Shown here one piece after another: positions 32,601 through 39,802 of a DNA stretch of 64,000 nucleotides (position 1 is its first letter; each line of letters starts with the position of its first letter). Source of the stretch: Azoarcus indigens (GTDB taxonomy: Bacteria; Pseudomonadota; Gammaproteobacteria; Burkholderiales; Rhodocyclaceae); the NCBI RefSeq assembly GCF_004361735.1, contig NZ_SNVV01000024.1, positions 1 through 64,000 on the forward strand, given 5' to 3'. A program made the position numbers and the translations under genes. Below the pieces are notes generated by a model. That model saw only the letters and a program-made list of their open reading frames with translations, was not told where the DNA came from and ran no database searches.

Positions 32601-33381
32601 CTCCGACGGCAACGCCGCCGGCTACAAGAGCGACAGCAGCGGCCTGCTGCTGGGTGCCGACAGCCGGTTGAGCGAGCGCCTCGCCGTCGGCCTGGCCTAC
32701 CAGTACAGCGAAACCCGGCTGGACTACGCCACCGCGGGCAGCGACGACGCCCGGGTGCGCGGCCACCAGCTCGCCGCCTACGGCAGCTACGAGGTGGATG
32801 ACTGGCGCTTCCGCGCCATCGCCGCCTATGGCTGGAACGACTACCACACCAGCCGCGACATCCTCATCGGCAGCGATGTCACCCGCGCCACCGCCGACTA
32901 CGATGGCCGCGAAGCCGGCCTGTTCGTGGAGGCGGCCTATCGCATCGATCGCGGCAGCTATGTGCTGGAGCCGGCGCTGTCGCTGCAGAACGTGGTGCTG
33001 AAGCAGGACGGCTTCCGTGAGAAGGGCGCCGGCGCGCTCGGCCTGGACGCCGACGGTCAGACCACCCGCTCGCTGGTCTCCATGCTGGGCGGGCGGCTGC
33101 AGGTGCCGCTCAACGACAGCGGGCTCAGCGGCGAGCTGCGCGCTTTCTGGGCCCACCAGTGGGCGGACCGGGGCAGCGAGATGGAGGTGGCCTTCCAGGG
33201 CGCGCCCGGCGTCGATTTCCGCGTCGGCGGCCTGAAGCAGGAGCACGACAGCGCGGTGCTGGGCTTCGGCCTCAAGGGCAAGGCCAGCGAGCGCCTGGCC
33301 CTGGCGCTGGACTACAACCTCGGCGTGGATGAGCGCCAGACCCAGCACACGCTGATCGCCGGGCTGAAGTACCAGTGGTGA
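29665..33381 (+). CDS. Autotransporter adhesin with T5SS/PEP-CTERM-type passenger repeats
   Basis: A 1238-residue type Va secretion protein. A signal peptide ends at SHPALAG. The passenger (about 30-850) is built of roughly 20- to 28-residue Gly/Ser/Thr-rich repeats, such as GSGTLTLQTGGSFDAGTGMLYVGYG and WTNSGDLLVGQSG, typical of the T5SS/PEP-CTERM-associated repeat, which folds into a beta-helix. A pre-barrel segment with GGTLSGSGTVGSTTVAAGGVL follows. The C-terminal barrel (about 960-1238) starts near RGYMWAQVVGG and ends LIAGLKYQW, with an aromatic last residue. No protease or lipase motif is seen, so adhesion or biofilm roles are likely but inferred. The ATG at 29665 has a weak GAGAG site; an in-frame start at 29608 would spoil the signal peptide. 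Confidence 0.9.
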   Translation: MALRKSSCPRLTLLALAVGLGLSHPALAGNFRWNGSQGADWNTLGSWDWDGYGPPGSGDTATFDLISAPVASLGSTTTVNFLVLGGGSEGRLNITAGGSLTTGSALMGNSAGANGVLSVSGSGAAFIVSTGALTLGNEGTATLTVEQGASASVTSGPVYIGATAGGSGTLTLQTGGSFDAGTGMLYVGYGGSGTIEITAGHLESDSAHLGDGVGSSGEVSLSGSSSSWNNSGALAVGVGGTGTLSLSGGASVTTQSATMASAAGLASAISVASGSQLTINDTFYLGLYGNGSLTVESGASVSSGETFIARYASSTSTALVSGGSWTTARLIMGGDPFDNTSTGGTATLTVEDGGSLNTGAVLLGGAAAGSGSVTVDDATWTASDRISVGYAGSGALTVTNGATVTSTGGLVGHLAGSTGVVTITDGNWINSGVLYVGNEGEGTLTVSANGMVSSTDGYVGVANGAVGEVHLSGGSSWTNSGDLLVGQSGGASGEVTVTGGSTLTAGAQAILGDLVSSHGSLTVSGNGSSVTAGQDFNVGRFGTGSLLVSGGATVSGNRVYIANESGSSGSAVVTGSGSHWTSTHKLHVGLGGSGELTVSDGGTVSATELGIATQAGSTGVLNLGAAAGAAAQAAGVLDTASIAFGAGNGTLNLNYLGSYTLAAALSGSGAINQLAGNTTLSGNSSAFAGLTTVSGGTLTVSGSLGGMLQVASGGTLSGSGTVGSTTVAAGGVLALDAPGSALHVDGDLTLASGSLYRVHTTTSGLSDAVVVDGNAFLAGGLSILAGSAEYTANTRYTILSATGLVTGTFSTVSSDFAFVTPVVRYDDQLVELTLTPNGAGYASVSTTPNQAGVANALTAAALSVPIGSEFDQVLSRIDTLSTAQAQVAFDSMSGRAHLGLANLGVLSSTIQTLGSHNIGGAAGGAPLLGFNASEPVLLAANAQADTMSDVGGGLGLRLRPQRERGYMWAQVVGGHGNTRSDGNAAGYKSDSSGLLLGADSRLSERLAVGLAYQYSETRLDYATAGSDDARVRGHQLAAYGSYEVDDWRFRAIAAYGWNDYHTSRDILIGSDVTRATADYDGREAGLFVEAAYRIDRGSYVLEPALSLQNVVLKQDGFREKGAGALGLDADGQTTRSLVSMLGGRLQVPLNDSGLSGELRAFWAHQWADRGSEMEVAFQGAPGVDFRVGGLKQEHDSAVLGFGLKGKASERLALALDYNLGVDERQTQHTLIAGLKYQW

Positions 33382-33645
33382 ACGCCTAGCCGCTGCTGCT
33401 GCGGCTGTGAAACGGTGGCGCCGGGCCCAGGTCCGGTGCGCCACCGGCCGCGGACGAGGCGCGGGCGCCGACATGCCGCGGCGGCCGGCGGTTCAGCCAC
33501 CCCCGCGCATTGCGGGCACCGGCATGCGGCGGGCGCGATTCCCGCCACGGGTGAGCTCTCCCGCTGGCGGGCTTGTTCCCGGCCCCGCCTGAGCTTTCCC
33601 CGGCGTGAACGCGGTGCGGCCCGCGGGGCGATGCGGCGCCGCGCC

Positions 33646-34104
33646 TCAGGCCCCGCCCGCCCACGGCGTGTGATGCCCTTCCCGCATCAGCAGCCAGGCG
33701 CCGTCCGGGCCATTGCCGTTGCCTGTCACCTCCCAGCCGTGGTGCAGGTAGAAGCGGCGGGCGCGGCGGTTGGCCTCCAGGCATTTCAGCGTGGCCGGCG
33801 CCAGCAGCGGCGCGGTGGCGGCGGCCAGCAGGGCGCTGCCCACGCCCTGGCCCTGATGATCCGGATGAACAAACAGGTGGTGCAGGAAGGCGTCCGCCTC
33901 CCACACCGCAGCGAAGCCCAGCGGGGCGTCGCCTGCCGTCGCGGCGGCCACCCAGATGCGCTCGCCGGTGGTGAGATCGTCGCAATCCTCCAGCCGGAAG
34001 CGCAGCGGCGGTTCCCAGGTGAAAGTGGCGCGGCGGGCGGCGAGGAAGAGTTCGCGCAGCGCCGGCAGATCGTCGTCGCGGCAGTCGCGCACGGTGAAGT
34101 TCAT
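33646..34104 (-). CDS. GNAT-family N-acetyltransferase
   Basis: A 152-residue acetyltransferase. Acetyl-CoA binding is shown by LHHLFVHPDHQGQGVGSALLAAA (motif A, QGQGVG), followed by LKCLEANRRARRFYLHHGWEV (motif B). The family transfers an acetyl group to amines of small molecules or proteins; the acceptor is unknown. ATG 34104 is the natural start of the fold (MNFTVRDCRDDDLPALREL). It is convergent with the autotransporter and divergent from the GH46-like gene. Confidence 0.85.
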   Translation of the reverse strand: MNFTVRDCRDDDLPALRELFLAARRATFTWEPPLRFRLEDCDDLTTGERIWVAAATAGDAPLGFAAVWEADAFLHHLFVHPDHQGQGVGSALLAAATAPLLAPATLKCLEANRRARRFYLHHGWEVTGNGNGPDGAWLLMREGHHTPWAGGA

Positions 34105-34242
34105 GGCGGGCGGGGCGGGCAGGGTGTGCGCTCATTATGGGAGATGGACCCGGCAGGCGGAATCGGGGCTGTCTATGTTGAATGGGTCGATTGCGCCGCC
34201 GTCGGCCTGCCGGGCCGGCCGGCCTTCCCGCCGGAGCCCGCC

Positions 34243-35184
34243 ATGCCGCTCAGCCAGACCCAGAAGCGCACCGCCGAAGCCATCGTCAATCTGTTCGAAA
34301 CCGGCCGGGTGCGCGGCGACTACGGCCAGGTGACGCTGATCGCCGGCGACACCGGCCGCCTCACCTACGGCCGCTCCCAGACCACGCTGGGCTCGGGCAA
34401 CCTCTACCGCATGCTGGAGCGCTACTGCGCCAACGCCGGCGCCCGCTTCGGCGCGCGGCTGTCGCCCTGGCTGCCCGCGGTGTCGGCCGGCGAGCGCGCG
34501 GTGGATACCGATGCCCGCCTGCACAACCTGCTGCGCGCCGCTGCCGACGACCCGGTGATGCGCGACACCCAGGATGCCTTCTTCGACGAAACCTACTGGC
34601 AGCCGGCCGAGCGCACCGCCGCGCGGGAAGGCATCGTCACCCCGCTGGGCGTGGCGGTGGTCTACGACAGCTTCGTGCATGGCTCGTGGAAGGCGATGCG
34701 CGACCGCACCCAGGCGGCGCGCGGTCCGGCGGCGGCGGTGGGCGAGCGCGACTGGATCGCCGCCTATGTAGACATCCGTCGCGACTGGCTGGCCGGCCAT
34801 CCGCGCGCCGACCTGCGCGCCACCGTCTACCGCATGGCCGCCTTCCGCCGCCTGATAGACCAGGGTTACTGGGGCCTGGAGCTGCCGCTGGTGGTGCGGG
34901 ATGGAGAGATCTCGCTGGCCTCCCTCACCGCCACGCCCGTCGGTTGCTACGACGGCCCGCAACCCGGCACCCGCACGCTGGCGATGCAGTCTCCGCTGCT
35001 GCGCGGGCTGGATGTGCGCCTGCTGCAGCTGGGGCTGTCGGAGCGCGGCATCGACATCCGCGCCGATGGCATCTACGGCCAGACTTCGGTGCGTTGCGTG
35101 CAGGCCTACCAGCAGAGCCGCGGCGCGCCGGCGACCGGGGTGGCGGATCTGGCGCTGATCGCGGAACTGGCGGCGCTGCCGTAG
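34243..35184 (+). CDS. GH46 chitosanase-like protein with C-terminal peptidoglycan-binding domain
   Basis: A 313-residue protein. The N-terminal 230 residues resemble family 46 glycoside hydrolases: Glu19 (IVNLFETG) and Asp36 (IAGDTGRLTYG) sit about as far apart as the catalytic Glu22/Asp40 of Streptomyces chitosanase. Residues about 255-310 look like a PG_binding_1 domain (LLRGLDVRLLQLGLSERGIDIRADGIYGQTSVRCVQAYQQ). No signal peptide is present. It may cleave chitosan or a related amino-sugar polymer, or peptidoglycan. A GGAG lies six bases before ATG 34243. It stands alone between a GNAT gene and a transporter gene. Confidence 0.75.
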   Translation: MPLSQTQKRTAEAIVNLFETGRVRGDYGQVTLIAGDTGRLTYGRSQTTLGSGNLYRMLERYCANAGARFGARLSPWLPAVSAGERAVDTDARLHNLLRAAADDPVMRDTQDAFFDETYWQPAERTAAREGIVTPLGVAVVYDSFVHGSWKAMRDRTQAARGPAAAVGERDWIAAYVDIRRDWLAGHPRADLRATVYRMAAFRRLIDQGYWGLELPLVVRDGEISLASLTATPVGCYDGPQPGTRTLAMQSPLLRGLDVRLLQLGLSERGIDIRADGIYGQTSVRCVQAYQQSRGAPATGVADLALIAELAALP

Positions 35185-35237
35185 GTGTCCGTCGGCTCAG
35201 GCCAACTCAGGCGCTCGCCCCCTTTGCCCTCACGCCC

Positions 35238-35957
35238 TCAAGCCTTGATCGAAAACGGCGTGAAGTTGGTGTCGCGGTCGTAGTAATCCTCGCGCTCGGC
35301 GCGCTTGAGCAGGCCGACCACCTTGTAGGTCACCGGCGTCAGCACCACCTCCACCCCTACCTTGGTGAGGAACTGGCTGAGCATGATGGCGGGCAGCAGC
35401 TCGTTCGGGATCAGGCCGGAGTTCCAGAAGGCCAGCGGGTAGAACAGCGTGGAATCCACGCCCTCGCCGAAGATGGTGGAGCCTATGGTGCGCGCCCACA
35501 GGTGGCGGCCCTCGGTCCACACCTTCATCTTCGCCAGCACGAAGGAGTTGATGAATTCGCCGCAGAAGAAGGCCACCAGCGAGGCCAGCACGATGCGCCA
35601 GGTGGAGCCGTAGGCGATCTCGTAGGCCGGCTGGTTGAGCCAGCCGGGCGCCGGCGGCAGCTTCACCACCACCCAGGCCATCACAGAGGCGAACAGCATG
35701 GCGCCGAAGCCGGCCCAGATCACCCGGCGGGCGCGGGCGTAGCCGTAGACCTCGGTGAGCACGTCGCCGAACACGTAGGAAATCGGGAAGAACAGCACGC
35801 CGGCGCCGAAGGTGACCGCGCCTAGCAGTGGCAGATCCAGCTGCGCCGCCTTGGCCGGGCCGATGAGGTTGGAGCAGAGATAGACGGCGACGAAGGCCGC
35901 CATGACGAATTCGTAGTAGCGGTACTGGCGCGGCGGTGCTGAGGCGGGGCGGTCCAT
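35238..35957 (-). CDS. VUT-family (YhhQ-like) queuosine-precursor-type transporter
   Basis: A 239-residue inner-membrane protein with about six hydrophobic segments. Conserved features of this family (PF02592) are visible: YLCSNLIGPAK, FFPISYVFGDVLTEVYGYARARRVIWAGF, and FFCGEFINSFVLAKMKVWTEGR. Members such as E. coli YhhQ import queuosine precursors preQ0/preQ1. Whether the same substrate is used here is inferred. ATG 35957 has a GGAG about eight bases ahead; an extended in-frame start upstream would add a non-conserved leader. Confidence 0.88.
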   Translation of the reverse strand: MDRPASAPPRQYRYYEFVMAAFVAVYLCSNLIGPAKAAQLDLPLLGAVTFGAGVLFFPISYVFGDVLTEVYGYARARRVIWAGFGAMLFASVMAWVVVKLPPAPGWLNQPAYEIAYGSTWRIVLASLVAFFCGEFINSFVLAKMKVWTEGRHLWARTIGSTIFGEGVDSTLFYPLAFWNSGLIPNELLPAIMLSQFLTKVGVEVVLTPVTYKVVGLLKRAEREDYYDRDTNFTPFSIKA

Positions 35958-36390
35958 CGGCAGGGCTCCGGGTTGGGGGCTGCGGGCGTTTGCTGCGGCG
36001 CAGCGTTGTTGTTTTGCGCCAGTGTCGCAGCCGCGCGGCCAAGACTCAATGCGGATTTCCGTGTTCCCGGCGGTTTTGTTCTCCGCCGCCATTCCCGCGC
36101 CGCCACTGGCTTGCGCCCGGCTGCAAGCGCGGCTTCACGTGATACCGGTTTTCTTTTCGTACGGCCTGCAAGGGTCTCCGTGGATGAAAGCCGCTTTTCC
36201 GCGGCGTTCCGGCTTCCTTGGCGGCATCCACAAGCTGTTCGACGAGGAATTGAATACCGCGGACTACGGCAAGACGCTGGACGGCCGCCGCGTGTGCCTG
36301 GGGATGACGGCGGGGTTATGACGGGCGTGCGCGGCGCAGTGGTGCTCAAGGAAGAGCCGCCCGGCCGAGCGGGCGGCTCCTTCCGTCCCT
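35958..36390. other. Intergenic region, possible copy of a dispersed intergenic repeat
   Basis: About 430 bases between the transporter and the SDR gene. A 99-codon plus-strand frame (36022-36321) ends with a segment reading GGIHKLFDEELNTADYGKT then CLGMTAGL. This has the feel of multi-copy intergenic sequences seen in other genomes rather than a protein, and there is no ribosome binding site. I do not call a gene. Confidence 0.4.
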
Positions 36391-37146
36391 TCAGATCCCC
36401 TGTCCGCCGGAGACTTCGATGCGCTGCGCATTGACCCAGCGGTTGGCCTCGGACAGCAGGCTGGCGATCATCGGGCCGATGTCGTCCGCCACGCCCACCC
36501 GGCCCAGCGCCGTCATCGAAGCGAAGTGCGCATTGAACGCCGGGGTGTCGCGCACCGCGCCGCCGAGGAAGTCCGTCTCGATGGCGCCCGGCGCGACGGT
36601 ATTGACGGCGATCCCGCGGCCACCCAGTTCCTTGGCCATGTACACGCCGAGCACCTCCACCGCCCCTTTGACCGCCGCGTAGGCCGACCAACCCTCGGCG
36701 GAGACGCGGGTCAGGCCGCTGGAGAGGTTCACGATGCGGCCGCCATCGCTGAGCAGCGGCAACAGCTTCTGGGTGAGGAAGAACACGCCCTTGAAATGCA
36801 CATTGACCAGGCCGTCGAAGGCCGCCTCGCTCATCTCGGCAAGCGGCGCCATCTCGCCGTGGCCGGCGTTATTCACCAGATGGTCGAAGCGCTCGCGCTG
36901 CCATGTTTCTTGCAAGGCGGTTTTCAGTTGTTCGACGAAGCCGGGAAAGGTGGAGACCTTGCCGGCATCCAGCTGCAGCGCCACCGCCTTGCGGCCCAGT
37001 CGCTCGATCTCGGCCACCGCCGCCCGGGCTTCGGCCTCGCGGCTCTGGTAGGTGAGGATGACGTCGCCGCCGGCGCGGGCGATGGCGAGCGCGGTGTTGC
37101 GGCCGAGGCCGCGGCTGGCACCTGTGATGAGGGAAAGGGTCGTCAT
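36391..37146 (-). CDS. Short-chain dehydrogenase/reductase
   Basis: A 251-residue classical SDR. The cofactor loop is TGASRGLG (residues 8-15), the structural NNAG is present, and the catalytic set is Ser (NLSSGL), Tyr and Lys (YAAVKGA). The polar residues after strand 2 (YQSREAE) point to NADP(H). The substrate is unknown. CAGGAG stands nine bases before ATG 37146. It diverges from the AraC-type regulator, which probably controls it. Confidence 0.9.
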   Translation of the reverse strand: MTTLSLITGASRGLGRNTALAIARAGGDVILTYQSREAEARAAVAEIERLGRKAVALQLDAGKVSTFPGFVEQLKTALQETWQRERFDHLVNNAGHGEMAPLAEMSEAAFDGLVNVHFKGVFFLTQKLLPLLSDGGRIVNLSSGLTRVSAEGWSAYAAVKGAVEVLGVYMAKELGGRGIAVNTVAPGAIETDFLGGAVRDTPAFNAHFASMTALGRVGVADDIGPMIASLLSEANRWVNAQRIEVSGGQGI

Positions 37147-37290
37147 GGCAGCAACTCCTGGGTTGGGGTGGGAACAGGCCTTCATTCTGCGAGCCGGAGC
37201 CGGGCAGGGCTTTGCCTGAATCTCCGCATTTCTGGCCTGCTTCTCCAGATCCGCTATGCCCGCGTGGGCTTGATCGGCTACCTTGCAGTC

Positions 37291-38214
37291 ATGGATGACT
37301 CATTGCTACAGGCGGCCAGCCGCTACGCCCGCGTTCATGCCGGACCGGCCGGCGTGGCACAAAGCTCCATCCCCGGGCTGGCGGTGATCCGCGCCTGCAA
37401 GCCCAGCGGGCTGGAGTACGCGATTTCCCGGCCCTTGGTCTGCCTGGTCCTGCAAGGCAGCAAGCGGGTGCTGCTGGGCACGGAGGCCTTCTCCTTCACC
37501 GCCGGCGATTCGCTGCTGATCACCGCGGACGTGCCCACGATCAGCCAGATCACCCAGGCCAGCGAGGCCGAGCCGTATTTCTCCCTGGTGCTGGAACTGG
37601 ATCTGGCGCTGATCGCGGAGCTGGGCCTGGAAATGAAACTCGGCCCTGTCGCCCAGGGGGCCGCGGTGCAGGTGGAGCCGACCGACGGCGAAGTGGCGGA
37701 TACCGCCCTGCGCCTGATGCGCCTGCTGGAGCGCCCCGCCGCCCTGCCTTTCCTCGGCAGGCAGCTGCTGCGCGAGATGCATTACTGGCTGCTGGCCGGC
37801 AAGCATGGCGGCGCCATCCGCCAGATCGGCTGGCCGGACAGCCATGCCCAGCGCGTAGCCGCCGCGGTGGCGCTGCTGCGGGCGGAGTTTGCGCAGCCCT
37901 TGCCGGTGGCCCGGCTGGCGTCGACGGCGGGCATGAGCGCGTCCGCCTTCTACCTGCATTTCCGCGCCGCGACCTCGCTGTCGCCGCTGCAGTTCCAGAA
38001 GCAGCTGCGCCTGGTCGAAGCCCGGCGGCTGATGACAGCCGAGGGGTGCTCCGCCAGCAGCGCCGCGTTTGCGGTGGGCTACGAGAGCGTGCAGCAATTC
38101 ACCCGGGAGTACCGGCGGTTGTTCGGCCTGCCGCCGGGCCAGGATACGGCGACCATCAAGCGGGTGGCGCCGCAGCCTGGGCCGACGGCGGAGACGGTGG
38201 CCGGCGCCTCATGA
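37291..38214 (+). CDS. AraC-family transcriptional regulator
   Basis: A 307-residue regulator. The N-terminal half (residues 20-180) matches the AraC_N-type cupin domain (IPGLAVIRACKPSGLEYAISRPLVCLVLQGSKRVLLG). The C-terminal double HTH is seen in LARLASTAGMSASAFYLHFRAATSLSPLQFQKQLRLVEARRLM and ASSAAFAVGYESVQQFTREYRRLFGLPP. It is divergent from the SDR gene, 144 bases away, the classical arrangement for an AraC regulator and its target. The Shine-Dalgarno sequence before ATG 37291 is weak. Confidence 0.9.
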   Translation: MDDSLLQAASRYARVHAGPAGVAQSSIPGLAVIRACKPSGLEYAISRPLVCLVLQGSKRVLLGTEAFSFTAGDSLLITADVPTISQITQASEAEPYFSLVLELDLALIAELGLEMKLGPVAQGAAVQVEPTDGEVADTALRLMRLLERPAALPFLGRQLLREMHYWLLAGKHGGAIRQIGWPDSHAQRVAAAVALLRAEFAQPLPVARLASTAGMSASAFYLHFRAATSLSPLQFQKQLRLVEARRLMTAEGCSASSAAFAVGYESVQQFTREYRRLFGLPPGQDTATIKRVAPQPGPTAETVAGAS

Positions 38215-38289
38215 TGCCGGCACAGCGCGGAGGAGGGGCCTGCCGCTCTGGTGTTTCCCGCCCCTCTCCCACGGTCGGGCAAATCAAGG

Positions 38290-38317
38290 AAAAAAGGCCC
38301 GGGGCGAACCCCGGGCC
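38290..38317 (-). terminator. Rho-independent terminator of the DoxX-pirin genes
   Basis: A perfect nine-base stem GGCCCGGGG/CCCCGGGCC with a CGAA loop (38296-38317) is bordered on its left by AAAAAA (38290-38295), that is, a T-run on the minus strand. It therefore ends minus-strand transcription coming from the pirin gene. It may also help to end the convergent AraC transcript. Confidence 0.9.
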
Positions 38318-38344
38318 GGTCAGTTTCCTGCATGCCGCAAGCGC

Positions 38345-39034
38345 TCACGGCAGTTCGAACAGCAGCGCTTCCGTTTCGCCTTCTGCCTGCAGGCGGATCA
38401 GCGCTTCACCGGCGATCTCGGCGCCGTCGCCGGTGTTCAGCAGCACCTCGTTCACCCGCAGGCTGCCCTGCGCCACATGAACGTAGTAGCTGCGGCCGGC
38501 GGTGGCCTCATGGCTGGCTTCCTCGCCCGCCGCCAGCTTCAGCTGATAGACGCTGGCGTCCTGGTGGATGGGCAGGGAGCCGTCGCGGCCATCCGGTGAC
38601 ACGATCAGGTTCTTGCCGCGCAGGCCGGAGAAATCCTGCTGCACGTAACCCGGCGCGATGCCGTCCACCGCCGGCTCGATCCAGATCTGCAGGAAGTGCA
38701 GCCCGTCCTTGGCCGAGGGGTTGTACTCGCTGTGGGCGATGCCGCGGCCGGCGCTCATCACCTGCACCTCGCCCGCCTTCAGCTGCGAGTGGGTGCCGGT
38801 GCTGTCCTTGTGCTCTATGGTGCCTTCCAGCACGTAGCTGATGATCTCCATGTCGCGGTGGCGGTGGGTGTCGAAGCCGGCGCCGGCGACCACGCGGTCA
38901 TCGTTGATCACCCGCAGGGCCGAGACGCCCATGTGGCGGGGATCGTAGTAGCTGCCGAAGGAGAAGGTGTGGTGGCTGTCCAGCCAGCCGAAGTTGGCGT
39001 GGCCACGGTCTTGGGCGAGGCGAGTGGTGATCAT
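38345..39034 (-). CDS. Pirin-family bicupin protein
   Basis: A 229-residue pirin. Motifs in the N-terminal cupin are typical: DRGHANFGWLDSHHTFSFGSYYDPRHMGVSALRVINDDRV, GAGFDTHRHRDMEIISYVLEGTIEHKDS, and GRGIAHSEYNPS; the three His and one Glu bind iron or another metal. Bacterial pirins act as quercetin dioxygenases or redox sensors. A CGGGAG site precedes ATG 39034. It is downstream of doxX-like and shares its orientation; the divergent LysR gene probably regulates both. A terminator follows the gene. Confidence 0.93.
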   Translation of the reverse strand: MITTRLAQDRGHANFGWLDSHHTFSFGSYYDPRHMGVSALRVINDDRVVAGAGFDTHRHRDMEIISYVLEGTIEHKDSTGTHSQLKAGEVQVMSAGRGIAHSEYNPSAKDGLHFLQIWIEPAVDGIAPGYVQQDFSGLRGKNLIVSPDGRDGSLPIHQDASVYQLKLAAGEEASHEATAGRSYYVHVAQGSLRVNEVLLNTGDGAEIAGEALIRLQAEGETEALLFELP

Positions 39035-39114
39035 GGTCGTGCTCCCGGTTGGGGCGGGAAGCCGGGCTTCCCGCGGTTGCGGAGGTTGGGGTTGGGATGT
39101 TGTGGTGGGGCGGT

Positions 39115-39570
39115 TCAGCGCTCGTCGCCGAGGCGGCGGGCGATGGCCTGGTCCAGCGACAGGCTGCCGGCACCGCTGAACAGCAGCGAAGCCGCGGCGG
39201 CCAGCAGCGCGAGGCCGAATTCGTAGCCGTTGTTGCTCATGAACAGGCCGTTGTGGATATGCACGCTGAAGATCGCCACCACCATCGCGAAGCTCAGCGA
39301 CAGCGCCGCCGGCCGCACCAGCAGGCCCATCAGCAGCGCCAGCCCGCCGAAGAACTCCGCGCTGCCGGCCATCAGCGCCATCAGGTAGCCGGGGGCGAGG
39401 CCGATGGATTCCATCCACTGGCCGGTGCCTTCCAGGCCATAGCCGCCGAACAGGCCGAACAGCTTCTGCGCGCCGTGGGCGATGAAGATGATGCCGACCG
39501 GCACCCGCAGCGCCAGGGCGGCAGCGCCGGCACGGGAGGAAAGGAGGCGTTGGACGAGGGACTTGTTCAT
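39115..39570 (-). CDS. DoxX-family membrane protein
   Basis: A 151-residue protein with four hydrophobic segments. LALRVPVGIIFIAHGAQKLFG followed by GTGQWMESIGLAPG and LMAGSAEFFGGLALLMGLLVRPAA are typical of DoxX proteins, which associate with quinone-linked or redox functions. CAGGAG lies nine bases before ATG 39570. It forms a pair with pirin and is divergent from a LysR gene, a common arrangement in proteobacteria. Confidence 0.9.
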   Translation of the reverse strand: MNKSLVQRLLSSRAGAAALALRVPVGIIFIAHGAQKLFGLFGGYGLEGTGQWMESIGLAPGYLMALMAGSAEFFGGLALLMGLLVRPAALSLSFAMVVAIFSVHIHNGLFMSNNGYEFGLALLAAAASLLFSGAGSLSLDQAIARRLGDER

Positions 39571-39701
39571 GGGGATTTCTCCTGGATTTCGTTTGCTGGG
39601 TTCAGTGGGTTTCTTGTTCGTTTGCGTCAGTACGTTTGATGCATGTAGCCATCTTAGTGATTGGACTTCAGGAGAAATAACGAAGAGAATTGAGCACAAT
39701 G

Positions 39702-39721
39702 TTCAATTGAATTGATCAATT
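39702..39721. promoter_or_regulatory. Palindromes in the doxX/LysR divergent promoter region
   Basis: TTCAATTGAA (39702-39711) overlaps AATTGATCAATT (39710-39721), both perfect palindromes in an AT-rich island. They lie between the divergent doxX-like and LysR genes and could be the regulator's binding site. CAAT also recurs just upstream (GCACAATGTTCAATTG). Confidence 0.55.
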
Positions 39722-39802
39722 TATTCGAGCCGTTGCAGCCCCTTGCTTCAGGCCCTGCCTGCAACCCCGTAACCCGCCCCTCTTTGCCCGCTGCTCCCGC
39801 CC

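Noticed and set aside
29671-33474. Long minus-strand frame opposite the autotransporter
   Set aside because: Composition is that of a shadow frame of a Gly/Ser/Thr repeat gene; the plus-strand product has a signal peptide, repeats and a barrel domain.
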